A stretch of 64,000 nucleotides of DNA from positions 30,849 through 94,848 of the forward strand of contig DYFA01000046.1 of assembly GCA_020725425.1 (NCBI GenBank), in the 5' to 3' direction. Below, piece after piece: positions 15,689 through 28,053 of this stretch. Numbering within the stretch: position 1 is the first letter of the stretch; each line of letters begins with the position of its first letter. The notes under the pieces are model-generated. The model was not told where the DNA came from. It saw only the letters and a program-made list of their open reading frames with translations, and ran no database searches. The translations under genes were made by a program, and so were the position numbers. The stretch is from Aneurinibacillus sp. (lineage in GTDB: Bacteria > Bacillota > UBA5301 > DYFA01).

Positions 15689-17866
15689 GTGGACATTCTG
15701 GCCGGGCTGAACGAGGAACAGCGGGCGGCGGTGACGCATGGCGACGGTCCGCTCCTGATCCTGGCGGGGGCCGGCAGCGGCAAGACCCGGGTTCTGACCC
15801 ACCGGATCGCCTATCTCGTCCGGGAGCAAGGCGTTCCCCCCGAAAACATCCTGGCGGTGACTTTCACCAACAAGGCAGCCGGGGAGATGAAGCGCCGCGT
15901 CGAGCAGCTTCTGGGCTACTCGGCCACCGGGATGTGGGTGATGACCTTCCATGCGGCCTGCGGGCGCATTCTGCGCCGCCACGGCGACCGGATCGGCCTC
16001 CCCTCCAACTTCGTCATCTTCGACACTTCCGATCAGGTGGCTTGTCTCAAGGAAGCGCTCCGGGAGTTCAACCTCGATCCGCAGAACTTCGTCCCCCGGG
16101 CCGTGCTGGAACACATCTCCCGCGCCAAGAACGAGCTCAAGTCGGCCGAACGGTACGCCGCCGAGGCCGGGGACTTCTTCGAGCGGACGGTGGCCAAGCT
16201 CTTCGTCCGCTACCAGGAGCTGCTCCGGCAGAACAAGGCACTCGACTTCGACGACCTGCTGGTCGAGACGGTGCGCCTCTTCCGGGAGGCGCCGGAGGTT
16301 CTCGCCCACTACCAGGAGCGTTTCCGCTACCTCCTGATCGACGAGTACCAGGACACCAACCACGTCCAGTACGTCCTGGTCACACAGCTCGCCGCTAAGC
16401 ACCGGAACCTGGCGGTGGTCGGCGATGACAACCAGTCGATCTTCGGCTGGCGGGGAGCGGACATCCGCAACATCCTGGCCTTCGAGCGGGACTACCCCGA
16501 GTGCCGGGTGGTGAAGCTCGAGCGGAACTACCGCTCCACCCAGAACATCCTGAGCGCGGCCAACAAGGTGATCTCGTACAACCTGGCCCGGACCGACAAG
16601 AACCTCTGGACCGACCGGGAGGACGGCGAGCCGCTCACGGTGTACCTCGCCCAGGACGACCGGGACGAGGCGCGTTTTGTCGCCGAGGAGATCCAGCGGT
16701 TGACCCGGGCCGGGTACAGCTACTCCGACGTGGCCCTGCTCTACCGGATCAACGCCCAGTCGCGGTCGTTCGAGGAGGTCTTCCTCCACTACGGCCTCCC
16801 CTACGCCGTGGTCGGGACGGTGCGCTTCTACGAGCGCAAGGAGGTCAAGGACCTCCTCGCCTACCTGCGGGTGCTCTACAACCCCGACGACTCGGTGAGT
16901 CTGCGCCGCATCATCAACGTCCCCAAGCGGGGACTCGGGGCGACCAGCCTCAGCAGGCTTGAGGACTTCGCACTGGAGCAGGGGCTCAGCCTGCACCAGG
17001 CGGTCCTGCGGGCGGAGGAGGTGCCGGGGCTGGGGACCAAGGCCGCGGCGGCGCTGAGAGTCTTCGCCGAGCTTTTGGCAGGGCTGGCGGAGAAGGCGCG
17101 GCGCCTGCCGGTCGCGGAGCTGGCGGCGCTGGTGCTGCGGGAGACGGGGTACGAAGCGGAGCTCCTGGCGGAGCGAAGCGTAGAGGCCCAGTCCCGGGTC
17201 GAGAACCTCGAGGAGTTCGTGAACACCGCCGCTGAGTTCGACGCCCGGACCGACGAGCCGTCGCTCGAAGTCTTTCTGGAACAGGTGGCGCTCCTCTCGG
17301 ACGCGGACACCTACAACCCGTCCGCCGGCGGGGTGACCCTGATGACCCTCCACTCCGCCAAGGGACTGGAATTCCCGGTCGTCTTCCTGGTCGGGATGGA
17401 GGAGGGGACCTTCCCCCACTCCCGTTCCGCCCTGGAGCCGGAGGAGCTGGAGGAGGAGCGGCGCCTCTGCTACGTGGGGCTGACGCGGGCGATGGACCGG
17501 CTGTACCTGACGGCCGCCCGGCAGCGGTTCGTCCGAGGCCAGATGGACTTCCGCCTGCCCAGCCGCTTCCTGGAGGAGATTCCGCGGGAGGTGCGGCGGG
17601 AACTGGGCCGCCGGGCTGAACCGGCGAGCTGGGCGGCGGCTGCCCGGGCCGATTCCCGGAGGGAGGCCGGCGGTGCGGCGGGGGTGCTCGACTTGCGGCC
17701 GGGTGAGAAGGTTGTCCACCCGCGCTGGGGGGTGGGGACCGTAGTGACGATCGAGGGCGAGGGTGCCAACGCCACCCTCACCGTGGCCTTCCCGGGCGAG
17801 GGGATCAAGAAGCTCTTGGCCGGTTACGCTCCGCTCACCCGGGCGGCGTCGGCGGCCGGCGAGTAG
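15689..17866 (+). CDS. pcrA: UvrD/PcrA-family ATP-dependent DNA helicase
   Basis: Superfamily 1A 3'-5' helicase for repair and replication-fork processing. It has Walker A LAGAGSGKTRVL, motif Ia VTFTNKAAGEM, motif II LLIDEYQDTN, motif III VVGDDNQSIFGWRGA, motif IV VKLERNYRST, motif V TLMTLHSAKGLEF and motif VI CYVGLTRAMDRLYL. The C-terminal tail ends in the PcrA-type beta-barrel (EKVVHPRWGVGTVV), which in PcrA binds RNA polymerase. The 725 residues are typical. GTG 15689 follows GGGAGG at 7 bases. Confidence 0.93.
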   Translation: MDILAGLNEEQRAAVTHGDGPLLILAGAGSGKTRVLTHRIAYLVREQGVPPENILAVTFTNKAAGEMKRRVEQLLGYSATGMWVMTFHAACGRILRRHGDRIGLPSNFVIFDTSDQVACLKEALREFNLDPQNFVPRAVLEHISRAKNELKSAERYAAEAGDFFERTVAKLFVRYQELLRQNKALDFDDLLVETVRLFREAPEVLAHYQERFRYLLIDEYQDTNHVQYVLVTQLAAKHRNLAVVGDDNQSIFGWRGADIRNILAFERDYPECRVVKLERNYRSTQNILSAANKVISYNLARTDKNLWTDREDGEPLTVYLAQDDRDEARFVAEEIQRLTRAGYSYSDVALLYRINAQSRSFEEVFLHYGLPYAVVGTVRFYERKEVKDLLAYLRVLYNPDDSVSLRRIINVPKRGLGATSLSRLEDFALEQGLSLHQAVLRAEEVPGLGTKAAAALRVFAELLAGLAEKARRLPVAELAALVLRETGYEAELLAERSVEAQSRVENLEEFVNTAAEFDARTDEPSLEVFLEQVALLSDADTYNPSAGGVTLMTLHSAKGLEFPVVFLVGMEEGTFPHSRSALEPEELEEERRLCYVGLTRAMDRLYLTAARQRFVRGQMDFRLPSRFLEEIPREVRRELGRRAEPASWAAAARADSRREAGGAAGVLDLRPGEKVVHPRWGVGTVVTIEGEGANATLTVAFPGEGIKKLLAGYAPLTRAASAAGE

Positions 17867-17923
17867 GAGTTTTCGTTCGGGGGGCGAAAAGTGGGGTAGA
17901 ACTCTAGAAAGAGGATGTGCAGC

Positions 17924-18481
17924 ATGGCACGAGCGACCAACCCTTCCGGCGCCCGGCCCGCCAAGATCTCGGTCTTCGAGGATTACCTGCGCAGCATCAT
18001 CGCCTCCGTCATCCTGGCCGCCCTGATCATGATCTTCGTGGGCGGCTCGATCCGGGTCGACGGCTCCTCCATGGAGCCCAACTTCCACGACGGGGAGCGG
18101 CTGATCGTCGACAAGGTGACCTACCGCTTCCGCCCGCCGGCCCGGGGCGAAGTCGTCGTGCTGCGCTGGGCTCCCCCGGATCCCCGGCTGCCCTATATCA
18201 AGCGGATCATCGGCCTCCCCGGAGACCGCCTTGAGCTGCGCGACGGGCAGGTGATCCTGAACGGCCGGCCCCTGGAGGAGAAGTACATCGCCGAGCCTGC
18301 CCGGGGCGAGTTCGGGCCCTACGTAGTGCCGCCGGGCCACTACTTCGTCCTGGGAGACAACCGCAACCACTCGGAGGACAGCCGGTTCACCGCCGTCGGG
18401 TACATCCCGCTCGCCCGGATCTCCGGGCGGGCGGTGGCGCGGTACTGGCCGCTCACCCGGCTCAGCCTGGTGGGGCGTTGA
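17924..18481 (+). CDS. lepB: Type I signal peptidase (first of two tandem copies)
   Basis: Membrane-anchored peptidase that removes signal peptides. It has one N-terminal transmembrane helix (IIASVILAALIMIFVGG), then the catalytic serine Ser49 in GSSMEP, the general-base lysine in YIKRIIGLPGD, and the conserved GDNRNHSEDSR box. The 185-residue length is normal for Gram-positive SipS-type enzymes. ATG 17924 follows AAAGAGGA. It lies between pcrA and a second, clearly paralogous signal peptidase gene. Confidence 0.93.
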   Translation: MARATNPSGARPAKISVFEDYLRSIIASVILAALIMIFVGGSIRVDGSSMEPNFHDGERLIVDKVTYRFRPPARGEVVVLRWAPPDPRLPYIKRIIGLPGDRLELRDGQVILNGRPLEEKYIAEPARGEFGPYVVPPGHYFVLGDNRNHSEDSRFTAVGYIPLARISGRAVARYWPLTRLSLVGR

Positions 18482-18505
18482 CGCAGGGCAGGGGGAGGCT
18501 TGGGG

Positions 18506-21158
<2,653 letters not shown>

Positions 21159-21319
21159 GGAGGGACAACGCTGACCGACCGCCTGTCAGTTCTCGACCCG
21201 CTACCGGAGCGTCCAGGTTTTCGGGAGAGCCAGACTGGTCGAGGAGCCGGGCGAGAAACTCCGGAAGGGGAGGATCCGCCGCGGCCGCGCTGAAGGCGTT
21301 CGATTCCCCGGCGTAGGCG

Positions 21320-22015
21320 CTATTCTTCGGCGACCAGTTCCACGGTGGTGACGGGTGTTCCGGGAGGGCCGTTGGCTCCCCGGTACCGCAGATACCGGCC
21401 GTCCAGCTTCCTGAACCAGCTATCGGCGGACCAGAAGGCTCCGGCGGCGCCTGGGAAGGAGATGCGCACGTGTACTGTCTCGACCGCCTTCCCATCGACC
21501 GTCAGAGTCACTTGTCCCGTCTTGGTCGCAGAGAACGCAGTGATCTTGAGGTCTACGGGATTGATGCGCCAGAAGACGGTTCGCTTCTCCTTGGAAAGGA
21601 TGAAGCCGGTCAATTGCAGCGCATAGCCTTGCATCCATGGGTGGCTGTCGATCCGGTACTCCTTCTCGACCCTTTTGCCTCGGAGAGAACCGGAGAGACG
21701 GATTACATTCCCCTGACGGACGGCCGTGAGCGCGGTGCCCTCCCTGGGTTCGCGGTGTTCCCACGTCAGAGTCGAATAAAGTGAGTCCGTGCGGATGATC
21801 GAGGTCACCGACGGATCCTGGCCTATCGGCAGCAGCTTGAGTTCATAGCCCGAGGCGGAGGGGGTCAGGGTATACGCCTCGTAGATGCCCTGGGCCTGCG
21901 TAACCTGGTGATACGTTAGCTTGACCGTGCCCTCCGCCGCAACCGAGGTGTCGGCCGAGATCAACCCGAGCCCAATCAAGACAATGGCGGACAAGCCGAG
22001 ACGGCAGAACCTCAT
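21320..22015 (-). CDS. Exported protein of unknown function
   Basis: 231 residues with a clear signal peptide (LGLSAIVLIGLGLISA, cleavage near SVAA/EG). The rest is beta-rich, with repeated short strands such as VKLTYHQV, YELKLLPI, VIRLSGSLRG and VTLTVDGKAVE, somewhat like the DUF3108-type exported proteins. That likeness is only an impression. There are no cysteines after the signal and no catalytic motif I recognise. Translation starts one base inside the stop of the preceding fusion gene, with GGGGAGGTGG upstream, so it is co-expressed with the PadR gene and the fusion protein. It may be the extracytoplasmic partner of the fusion. Confidence 0.6.
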   Translation of the reverse strand: MRFCRLGLSAIVLIGLGLISADTSVAAEGTVKLTYHQVTQAQGIYEAYTLTPSASGYELKLLPIGQDPSVTSIIRTDSLYSTLTWEHREPREGTALTAVRQGNVIRLSGSLRGKRVEKEYRIDSHPWMQGYALQLTGFILSKEKRTVFWRINPVDLKITAFSATKTGQVTLTVDGKAVETVHVRISFPGAAGAFWSADSWFRKLDGRYLRYRGANGPPGTPVTTVELVAEE

Positions 22016-23787
22016 CACCGCCACCTCCCCGTTGATGTTCCGGATTGGGGCTGAAGGGGGTACCACTTCTGAAACCAGGCGGTGAACACGGCGGCGGGGA
22101 GGAGGAGCAGGTGGCGCACCACGGCCCACTGCTGCGCCTGGACGGGGTAGTGGTGGCCGATCAGCGCCAGCAGCGCTTGAAGCAGGTACACTCCGCCCCA
22201 GGAGGCTGTGAGGATGGCGTTGGTGCGGAGGAAAGCGGGAGTCGACCAGATCTCCGGCGGCCACTGCGTTTTGGAGTACTGGCCGGTCAAAGGCATGGCC
22301 GAGGCCAGGCTACCCAGCCACACCCCAGCCAGCACCATCGAGCCGGTCACGTCGCCGTAAGCCTCGAAGAAGCTACCTCCCACCAGTGAGACCAGCCCGG
22401 CCAGCCCAAAATACAGGGCGGTTCCGGTCTCCATCCAGGTGGGCTTGGCGCACCGCCAGCGGTATCCCCAGAGCAGCCCCGCCAGGGCCATGGAGGGGAC
22501 CCATCTCCACCAGGGGTCGGCGCCCGTCAGAGCGCCGATCGACCAGTGCCAGATCCAAGGCAGGAAGGCCAGGGCCAGCCAGGCCATCCCGGGGAGCCTG
22601 CCGAACTCCGGACGCTCCGCTTTCTGGGTGGAATCTGGCGCAGCAGCGTCGGGGTCGCTCCCGTCGGCCTGGCGGAACAGCCTACCCATCCGGATCAGCA
22701 ACCCCAGATCGCCTTCCACCCGGTAGAGGCCTTTCAAGTAGGCGGTCTGTCCGCTCAGTTCACCCCGGGCGATGCGGAGCCACACCTCGGAGGGGGTGTC
22801 TATCGTGAGTCGCGGCTTCGGCACAGTACCCGTGTGAAAGGTGCATCGTCTGTCGCCGATGCGCAGGACGTAGTCACCCGCTTCTTTCCCGGTGACGTGG
22901 AATTGGATGTCGGCGCGCAGGTCGCCCGCGGCCGCCGGATTGAAGGAAGCCGCCTGCCCGGTGAGGGCGTCGCGGATGGTCTCCGGCTTCTTCCCGGCAA
23001 TCCCGTCGGTCAAGGGTAGGGAAGGGGAAAGGTCTCCGCTGGGCGCTGAGGGGGATTCGGGTCCGGGTTCCGGCGAACCACCCAGGCAACTGCGCCAGTA
23101 GGTGTTGGCCATGTCACAGTACGCCTCCGGTTCAGCCAAGTCCTGGTCGAGCACGGCCTGGGTTTCGGGAGTGATGTGCCCCTGTTCGACGACCTCCCGC
23201 CCTGCGTGCTGAACGGCCTCCAGATACCACCGGAGGCTTTCTCCCAGCGCCTCCTGACCGAGCAACTCTCCCCCGGCGCACAGGATGGTGCCGGCCAACT
23301 CCAAGGTGGGACCGGCCGCCAACTGGCGGAAAGTCTCGACCAGCCCGGAGAAGTCATGCCGTTCTGGAGCGCCGCAGTTCGAGAGAAGGATCACCCTCTT
23401 GGGCCACCGGCCGGGGTCGCGCACGGGGTGGGCGTAATGGTGTCCGTGTTTTTCGAGGTACGGGAGGAGCAGGGGGATGCAGCGGTCCATGAAGTCCTTC
23501 ATCAGGCCGCTGACGGTGAAGATGTATAGCGGGGAGGCGTATACCACCAAGTCTGCCTGGCGCACCTTCTCCAAGAGAGCGGGCATGTCGTCCCGGTGGA
23601 CGCAGACACCCGGCGTCTTTGTCCAGCAGGTGAAGCAGCCGCGGCAGTGGCGGATCTCGTGGTCCACCAGATAGACGGCTTCGACGTCGGCCCCCGCCTC
23701 GCGGGCGCCCGCCAGGAAGGGTTGGAGCAGGCGCTCGGTGTTGCCGCGTCGACCGCGCGGGCTGCCGTTAACGGCCAGGATTCTCAT
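22015..23787 (-). CDS. Flavodoxin-like NAD(P)H oxidoreductase - SCP2-like - membrane domain fusion
   Basis: A 590-residue three-part protein. Residues 1 to about 190 are an NADPH-dependent FMN reductase/flavodoxin-like domain (MRILAVNGSPRGRRGNTERL; cysteines in CRGCFTCW; YASPLYIFTVSGLMKDFMDR). About 265-370 resemble an SCP2 sterol-carrier fold (IQFHVTGKEAGDYVLRIGD, LTIDTPSEVWLRIARGE). About 395-585 hold roughly six hydrophobic segments (MAWLALAFLPWIWHW, ALYFGLAGLVSLVGG and others). ATG 23787 lies inside the 3' end of the padR gene. The first two domains are known together in some Clostridia; the membrane part makes a tethered flavoprotein. The substrate is unknown. Confidence 0.72.
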   Translation of the reverse strand: MRILAVNGSPRGRRGNTERLLQPFLAGAREAGADVEAVYLVDHEIRHCRGCFTCWTKTPGVCVHRDDMPALLEKVRQADLVVYASPLYIFTVSGLMKDFMDRCIPLLLPYLEKHGHHYAHPVRDPGRWPKRVILLSNCGAPERHDFSGLVETFRQLAAGPTLELAGTILCAGGELLGQEALGESLRWYLEAVQHAGREVVEQGHITPETQAVLDQDLAEPEAYCDMANTYWRSCLGGSPEPGPESPSAPSGDLSPSLPLTDGIAGKKPETIRDALTGQAASFNPAAAGDLRADIQFHVTGKEAGDYVLRIGDRRCTFHTGTVPKPRLTIDTPSEVWLRIARGELSGQTAYLKGLYRVEGDLGLLIRMGRLFRQADGSDPDAAAPDSTQKAERPEFGRLPGMAWLALAFLPWIWHWSIGALTGADPWWRWVPSMALAGLLWGYRWRCAKPTWMETGTALYFGLAGLVSLVGGSFFEAYGDVTGSMVLAGVWLGSLASAMPLTGQYSKTQWPPEIWSTPAFLRTNAILTASWGGVYLLQALLALIGHHYPVQAQQWAVVRHLLLLPAAVFTAWFQKWYPLQPQSGTSTGRWR

Positions 23788-24370
23788 GGGTATCCGCCTC
23801 CATCGCCTCGATCCGCTTGATGGCTTCCTCACACCACTCGACCCAGGCCTGTTCGAACTTGACCCCCGCCTCCAGCGTCAGTTCCCAGTAGAACGCCTCT
23901 CTCTGCAGTCCGGTGGCGCTGGCCCAGCGGTCCAGGGCAGCCCGGCCGGGTCCCCGATAGGCCTCCAGGCGCTCCCGGTGCAGTTCGAGATGGTGGCGCA
24001 CCACGTCCAGCAACTCTTCCCGGGCGAGGTTCCCCCCGAAAAAGATCTTGATCAGGAAAGGCACCCGGTTCGCCGGAAGGTCGTCCGGCGTCCGCAACCA
24101 CCGGCGCAGCTCCTCGCGCCCGGCGTCGGTGATTCGGCAAACCTTGCGCGGGGGACGAGCCTCTTGCGGCTCCACCTGGATTGTGATCAAGCCTTCGCGT
24201 TCCATTTCCTTGAGAGTGGGGTAGATCTGGCTGAGGTTGGCGTTCCAGAAGTGACTGATAGAATCGTCGAAGCCCTGCTTCAACTCGTAGCCAGTCAGGG
24301 GCCCGTAGTTCAAGAACCCCAACAGCGAGTGTCTAAGCGACGTAGACCCCCACCTCCCGGCACCTGACAA
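23768..24370 (-). CDS. PadR-family transcriptional regulator
   Basis: Winged-helix regulator with the PadR N-terminal domain (LRHSLLGFLNYGPLTGYELK, then SQIYPTLKEMEREGLI) and a C-terminal helical Vir-type dimerisation domain (about residues 95-195). The only usable start in frame is a TTG at 24370; the region before LRHS offers no ATG or GTG. It is the first gene of a three-gene unit, overlapping the flavodoxin fusion by 20 bases. A palindrome over the predicted transcription start suggests autoregulation. Confidence 0.85.
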   Translation of the reverse strand: MSGAGRWGSTSLRHSLLGFLNYGPLTGYELKQGFDDSISHFWNANLSQIYPTLKEMEREGLITIQVEPQEARPPRKVCRITDAGREELRRWLRTPDDLPANRVPFLIKIFFGGNLAREELLDVVRHHLELHRERLEAYRGPGRAALDRWASATGLQREAFYWELTLEAGVKFEQAWVEWCEEAIKRIEAMEADTHENPGR

Positions 24371-24385
24371 TATACGGTTCGATTA

Positions 24386-24405
24386 ATATATATTCTTATA
24401 TATAT
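24386..24405 (-). promoter_or_regulatory. AT-rich palindrome, probable PadR operator
   Basis: ATATATAT (24386-24393) and ATATATAT (24398-24405) around TCTT form a symmetric element. It lies between the -10 of the minus-strand promoter and the padR start, at or just downstream of the expected transcription start. PadR proteins commonly bind AT-rich dyads over their own promoter. Confidence 0.45.
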
Positions 24406-24412
24406 CATCTAT

Positions 24413-24441
24413 TACATATCACATCCCTCATATCCTGTCAA
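24413..24441 (-). promoter_or_regulatory. Promoter of the padR unit
   Basis: On the minus strand: consensus -35 TTGACA (24441-24436), 17-base spacer, -10 TATGTA (24418-24413). It lies in the most AT-rich stretch of the neighbourhood and points toward padR. Confidence 0.6.
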
Positions 24442-24592
24442 TACACCGGTCCGGCCGCGGGTCGACCTGCCGCTGCTCAGATCAAGGACAACGCCCTTGG
24501 TGACGGTGGTAAGGGGTCTCGCTCACCTTCAGTCCTCGTGGGTGGCATGACCGACCACCTTCTGCTTGACACTGACTCCGGCCGTGGCGCTG

Positions 24593-24622
24593 TGGACAAG
24601 GCTTGACTAATCGTGGTATGCT
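24593..24622 (+). promoter_or_regulatory. Promoter of gatCAB
   Basis: -35 TGGACA (24593-24598), 18-base spacer, -10 TATGCT (24617-24622) preceded by TGG. It is divergent to the padR unit. The hairpin described next begins immediately after it. Confidence 0.4.
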
Positions 24623-24663
24623 AAAACGGAAGCGCAGGCCCATTCAGGGCCGGCTTCCGTTTT
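24623..24663 (+). repeat. Perfect 11-bp inverted repeat at the 5' end of the gatCAB transcript
   Basis: AAAACGGAAGC (24623-24633) pairs perfectly with GCTTCCGTTTT (24653-24663). An inner stem GGCCC/GGGCC closes the loop. It starts at the -10 element, so the mRNA would begin within or right at the base of this stem. It could stabilise the mRNA, terminate upstream reading (the U-tract is in the stem) or act as an attenuator. Confidence 0.6.
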
Positions 24664-24713
24664 ATGGTGCGCCCGGCACGGGCGGCGAAAAGGTTTTGGG
24701 AGGAGTGAGGCCG

Positions 24714-25004
24714 TTGATTACCCGGGAGCAAGTGGACCACGTGGCTCATCTGGCCCGCCTGGCGCTCAGCGACGAGGAACGGGAAAGGATGACCAGTCAG
24801 CTCAACAAGATCCTGGAGGCCGCGGGGAAACTCCAGAAACTCGATACCACCGACGTGCCGCCGACGGCGTTCGCCGTTCCGATCCAGAACGTTTTCCGCC
24901 CGGATGAGGTGAGGGAATCGCTCCCCCGGGACCTGGTGCTCGCCAACGCGCCCGACCCGGAGCGGGGCTTCTTCCGGGTCCCGCGGATCATGGAGGAGGA
25001 GTGA
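24714..25004 (+). CDS. gatC: Asp-tRNA(Asn)/Glu-tRNA(Gln) amidotransferase subunit C
   Basis: Small linker subunit of the GatCAB amidotransferase that converts Glu-tRNA(Gln) and/or Asp-tRNA(Asn) to the amide form. It has the family N-terminus ITREQVDHVAHLARLALSDE, then QLNKILE, and the C-terminal LRPDEV-like FRPDEV. TTG 24714 is chosen because GGGAGGAG lies 8 bases upstream; the longer frame reads through the leader hairpin. The 96 residues are standard. It is first in the gatC-gatA-gatB operon. Confidence 0.93.
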   Translation: MITREQVDHVAHLARLALSDEERERMTSQLNKILEAAGKLQKLDTTDVPPTAFAVPIQNVFRPDEVRESLPRDLVLANAPDPERGFFRVPRIMEEE

Positions 25005-25010
25005 GCACCG

Positions 25011-26516
25011 GTGGGAACGACTGCTGAACTGACCCGGCTGACCGCCCACGAACTCTCGGACCTGCTGCGCCGGCGGGAGGTCTCGGCGGTCGAGGTGACC
25101 GAGGCGTACTTGGAGCGGATCCAGGCTGTCGACGGGCAGGTCAAGGCCTTCCTCACGGTCACCGCCGACCAGGCCCGTAAGGCGGCTCAGGAGGCTGATC
25201 GCCGCTTCGCCACGGAGCCGGCGGAGAGCCTGCCCCCGCTATTGGGTGTCCCGGGCGCACTTAAGGATAACATGTGCACTATCGGGATCAAGACCACCTG
25301 TGGCTCGAAGATCCTCCACAACTTCATCCCGCCCTATGATGCCACCGTGGTGGAGAAGACGAAGGCGGCAGGGGCGCCGATCCTGGGCAAGTGCAACATG
25401 GACGAGTTCGCCATGGGCTCCTCCACGGAGAACTCGGGCTTCTTCCCGACGGCGAACCCTTATGACCTCGAGCGGGTGCCCGGCGGGTCGTCCGGCGGCT
25501 CGGCGGCAGCGGTGGCGGCGGACGAGGCGGCCTGGGCCCTCGGCTCGGACACCGGCGGCTCGATCCGCCAACCCGCCGCCTTCTGCGGGCTGGTAGGGCT
25601 GAAGCCGACTTACGGCGCGGTCTCCCGGTACGGGCTGGTCGCCTTCGCCTCGTCGTTGGACCAGATCGGGCCGCTCACGAAGGACGTGACCGACGCCGCC
25701 CTGGTGATGAACCTGATCGCCGGGAAGGACGAGCGGGACGCCACCTCGGTGGACCGCCCGCACCCCGATTACACCAGCTTTCTGGGCCGGGAGATCAAGG
25801 GTCTCCGGGTGGGCATCCCCAAGGAGTACTTCGTCGAGGGGCTCGACACGGAGGTGCGGGAGAAGGTCATGGCAGCCATCGGCGCCCTGGCGAACCTCGG
25901 CGCGGAACTGGTGGAAGTCTCCCTGCCGCACACGGAGTACGCCCTGGCCACCTACTACCTGATCGCCCCGGCGGAGTGTTCCTCCAATCTCGCCCGCTAC
26001 GACGGAGTGCGCTACGGCCACCGTTCAACCACCGCCCCGGACAGCGTGACGATGTTCAAGAAGACCAGGCAGGAGGGGTTCGGGCCGGAGGTCAAGCGGC
26101 GCATCATGCTCGGCACCTACGCTCTCTCCGCCGGCTACTACGACGCCTACTACCTCAAGGCCCAGAAAGTGCGGACCCTGTTCCGCCGCGATTTCGAGGA
26201 AGCCTTCAAGCAGTGCGACGTGATCGCCTCCTCCACTACGCCGACGGTCGCCTTCAAGCGGGGGGAGAAGGTGGATAACCCGCTTGCCATGTACCTCTCC
26301 GACGCCTTTACCATCCCGGCGCCGCTGGCGGCCCTGCCAGCCTTGTCCGTGCCCTGCGCCTACTCGGCGGAAGGGCTGCCGATCGGCCTTCAGCTCCAGG
26401 GCAGGCACTTCGACGAAGGGACACTCTTCCAGGTGGCCTACGCCCTCGAACAGGCGCTAGGACTGAAGCGGCGCCATCCGGAGATTCCGACGGGCTCTGG
26501 CAAGGAGGTGCGGTAG
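25011..26516 (+). CDS. gatA: Asp-tRNA(Asn)/Glu-tRNA(Gln) amidotransferase subunit A
   Basis: Amidase-signature glutaminase subunit that supplies ammonia to GatB. The catalytic Ser-cisSer-Lys set is visible: Lys85 in GALKDNM, the cis-serine in [10 protein letters not shown] (about residue 161) and the nucleophile in [11 protein letters not shown] (about 185). The 501-residue length matches the family. It starts 6 bases after gatC and abuts gatB directly. Confidence 0.95.
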   Translation: MGTTAELTRLTAHELSDLLRRREVSAVEVTEAYLERIQAVDGQVKAFLTVTADQARKAAQEADRRFATEPAESLPPLLGVPGALKDNMCTIGIKTTCGSKILHNFIPPYDATVVEKTKAAGAPILGKCNMDEFAMGSSTENSGFFPTANPYDLERVPGGSSGGSAAAVAADEAAWALGSDTGGSIRQPAAFCGLVGLKPTYGAVSRYGLVAFASSLDQIGPLTKDVTDAALVMNLIAGKDERDATSVDRPHPDYTSFLGREIKGLRVGIPKEYFVEGLDTEVREKVMAAIGALANLGAELVEVSLPHTEYALATYYLIAPAECSSNLARYDGVRYGHRSTTAPDSVTMFKKTRQEGFGPEVKRRIMLGTYALSAGYYDAYYLKAQKVRTLFRRDFEEAFKQCDVIASSTTPTVAFKRGEKVDNPLAMYLSDAFTIPAPLAALPALSVPCAYSAEGLPIGLQLQGRHFDEGTLFQVAYALEQALGLKRRHPEIPTGSGKEVR

Positions 26517-27965
26517 ATGTCGCGCTACGAAACGGTCATCGGGCTGGAAGTCCACGCCGAGCTGCTCACCGAGTCGAAGCTCTTCTGCGGGTGCTCCACC
26601 GAATTCGGGGCCGAGCCGAACACCCACTGCTGTCCGGTTTGTCTCGGGCTGCCGGGGGTGCTGCCGGTTCTGAACCGGAAGGCCCTGGACTACGCGATCA
26701 AGGCCGCCCTGGCCCTGAACGCCGAGATCGCTTCCTACAGCAAGTTCGACCGGAAGAACTACTTCTACCCCGACCTGCCCAAGGCGTACCAGATCTCCCA
26801 GTACGACCTGCCGCTCGCCAAGAAGGGCTGGCTCGAGCTCAAGGTCGACGGGCAGCCCCGGAGGATCGGCATCACCCGGATTCACCTGGAGGAGGAGGCC
26901 GGGAAATCGGTCCACTCGGGGGAATCGATCATCGGCTCCGAGTTTTCGCTTGAGGACTACAACCGGGTGGGCATTCCCCTCATCGAGATTGTCTCCGAGC
27001 CCGACCTGCGTTCGCCGGCCGAGGCGCACCAGTACCTCGAGCGGCTCAAGGCCGTCCTCCAGTACGCCGGGGTCTCTGACTGCAAGATGGAGGAGGGGTC
27101 GCTCCGCTGCGACGCCAACATCTCCCTGCGCCCGGTGGGCCAGGCGGAGTTCGGGGTGAAGGTCGAGATCAAGAACATGAACTCCTTCCGGGCGGTCCTG
27201 CGGGCTCTGGAGTACGAGGTGGCCCGCCAGACCGAGCTGCTCGACTCCGGGACTGCGATCGTCCAGGAGACCCGAGCCTGGGATGAAGGGCGGGGGATCA
27301 CCGTCTCCATGCGGGGCAAGGAGGAGGCCCACGATTATCGCTACTTCCCCGAGCCCGACCTGCCGCCGGTGGTCATCGACCGGGAGTGGGTGGAGCGCCT
27401 CCGGTCCGAACTCCCTGAACTGCCGGGGCCCCGGGCCGACCGCTTCGTTTCCCAGTATGGCCTGCCGGCCTACGACGCCGACCTTCTCACCTCCTCCCGG
27501 CGTTTGGCCGACTGGTTCGAGGCGGCGGTGCAGGAGTACCACGACGCCAAGGCCGTCTCCAACTGGGTCATGGGGGACCTCCTGCGCCTGCTGAAGGCGG
27601 AGGAGAAGGAGCTGGACGAGCTTCCGCTGACCCCCGGCCACCTGGGGGAGATGCTGAAGCTCATAGATGACGGGACCATCTCGGGGAAGATCGCCAAGAC
27701 GGTCTTCGAGGAGATGTTCCACACCGGCAAGCGGGCGGCCGACGTCGTCAAGGAGAAGGGCCTCGTCCAGATCAGCGACGAGGCGGAACTCGCCCGGATC
27801 GTGGAGACGGTCATCGCCGCCAACCCGAAGTCGGTCGCCGACTTCCGCGGCGGCAAAGAGGCGGCGCTGGGGTATCTCGTCGGCCAGGTGATGAAGGAGA
27901 CCAGGGGCAGGGCCAACCCCGGCCTGGTGAACCAGCTCCTGCGGGACCGGTTGTCCAGGCAGTAG
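26517..27965 (+). CDS. gatB: Asp-tRNA(Asn)/Glu-tRNA(Gln) amidotransferase subunit B
   Basis: Kinase/amidotransferase subunit that binds the misacylated tRNA. It has the N-terminal [18 protein letters not shown] and the zinc cysteines in CGCSTEFG ... [10 protein letters not shown]. It also has the activated-phosphate site region [10 protein letters not shown] and the C-terminal helical YqeY-like tail. The ATG follows the gatA TAG without a gap, with AAGGAGGTG upstream. Together with gltX and tRNA-Gln in the same window, it fits an organism that makes Gln-tRNA indirectly. Confidence 0.95.
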   Translation: MSRYETVIGLEVHAELLTESKLFCGCSTEFGAEPNTHCCPVCLGLPGVLPVLNRKALDYAIKAALALNAEIASYSKFDRKNYFYPDLPKAYQISQYDLPLAKKGWLELKVDGQPRRIGITRIHLEEEAGKSVHSGESIIGSEFSLEDYNRVGIPLIEIVSEPDLRSPAEAHQYLERLKAVLQYAGVSDCKMEEGSLRCDANISLRPVGQAEFGVKVEIKNMNSFRAVLRALEYEVARQTELLDSGTAIVQETRAWDEGRGITVSMRGKEEAHDYRYFPEPDLPPVVIDREWVERLRSELPELPGPRADRFVSQYGLPAYDADLLTSSRRLADWFEAAVQEYHDAKAVSNWVMGDLLRLLKAEEKELDELPLTPGHLGEMLKLIDDGTISGKIAKTVFEEMFHTGKRAADVVKEKGLVQISDEAELARIVETVIAANPKSVADFRGGKEAALGYLVGQVMKETRGRANPGLVNQLLRDRLSRQ

Positions 27966-28053
27966 CGGGAGCCGGATGACAAAATTCCCGACTTTGTTGG
28001 TGTTAAAGGGCAGGAATTCGGGTGTCGGAGAGGGAACTAACCGCACAGGTACA

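Noticed and set aside
21159..21319. Small gene between ligA and the exported protein gene
   Set aside because: No frame with a ribosome site or family resemblance. This is the convergent 3' ends of the two units, and no clear terminator is visible.
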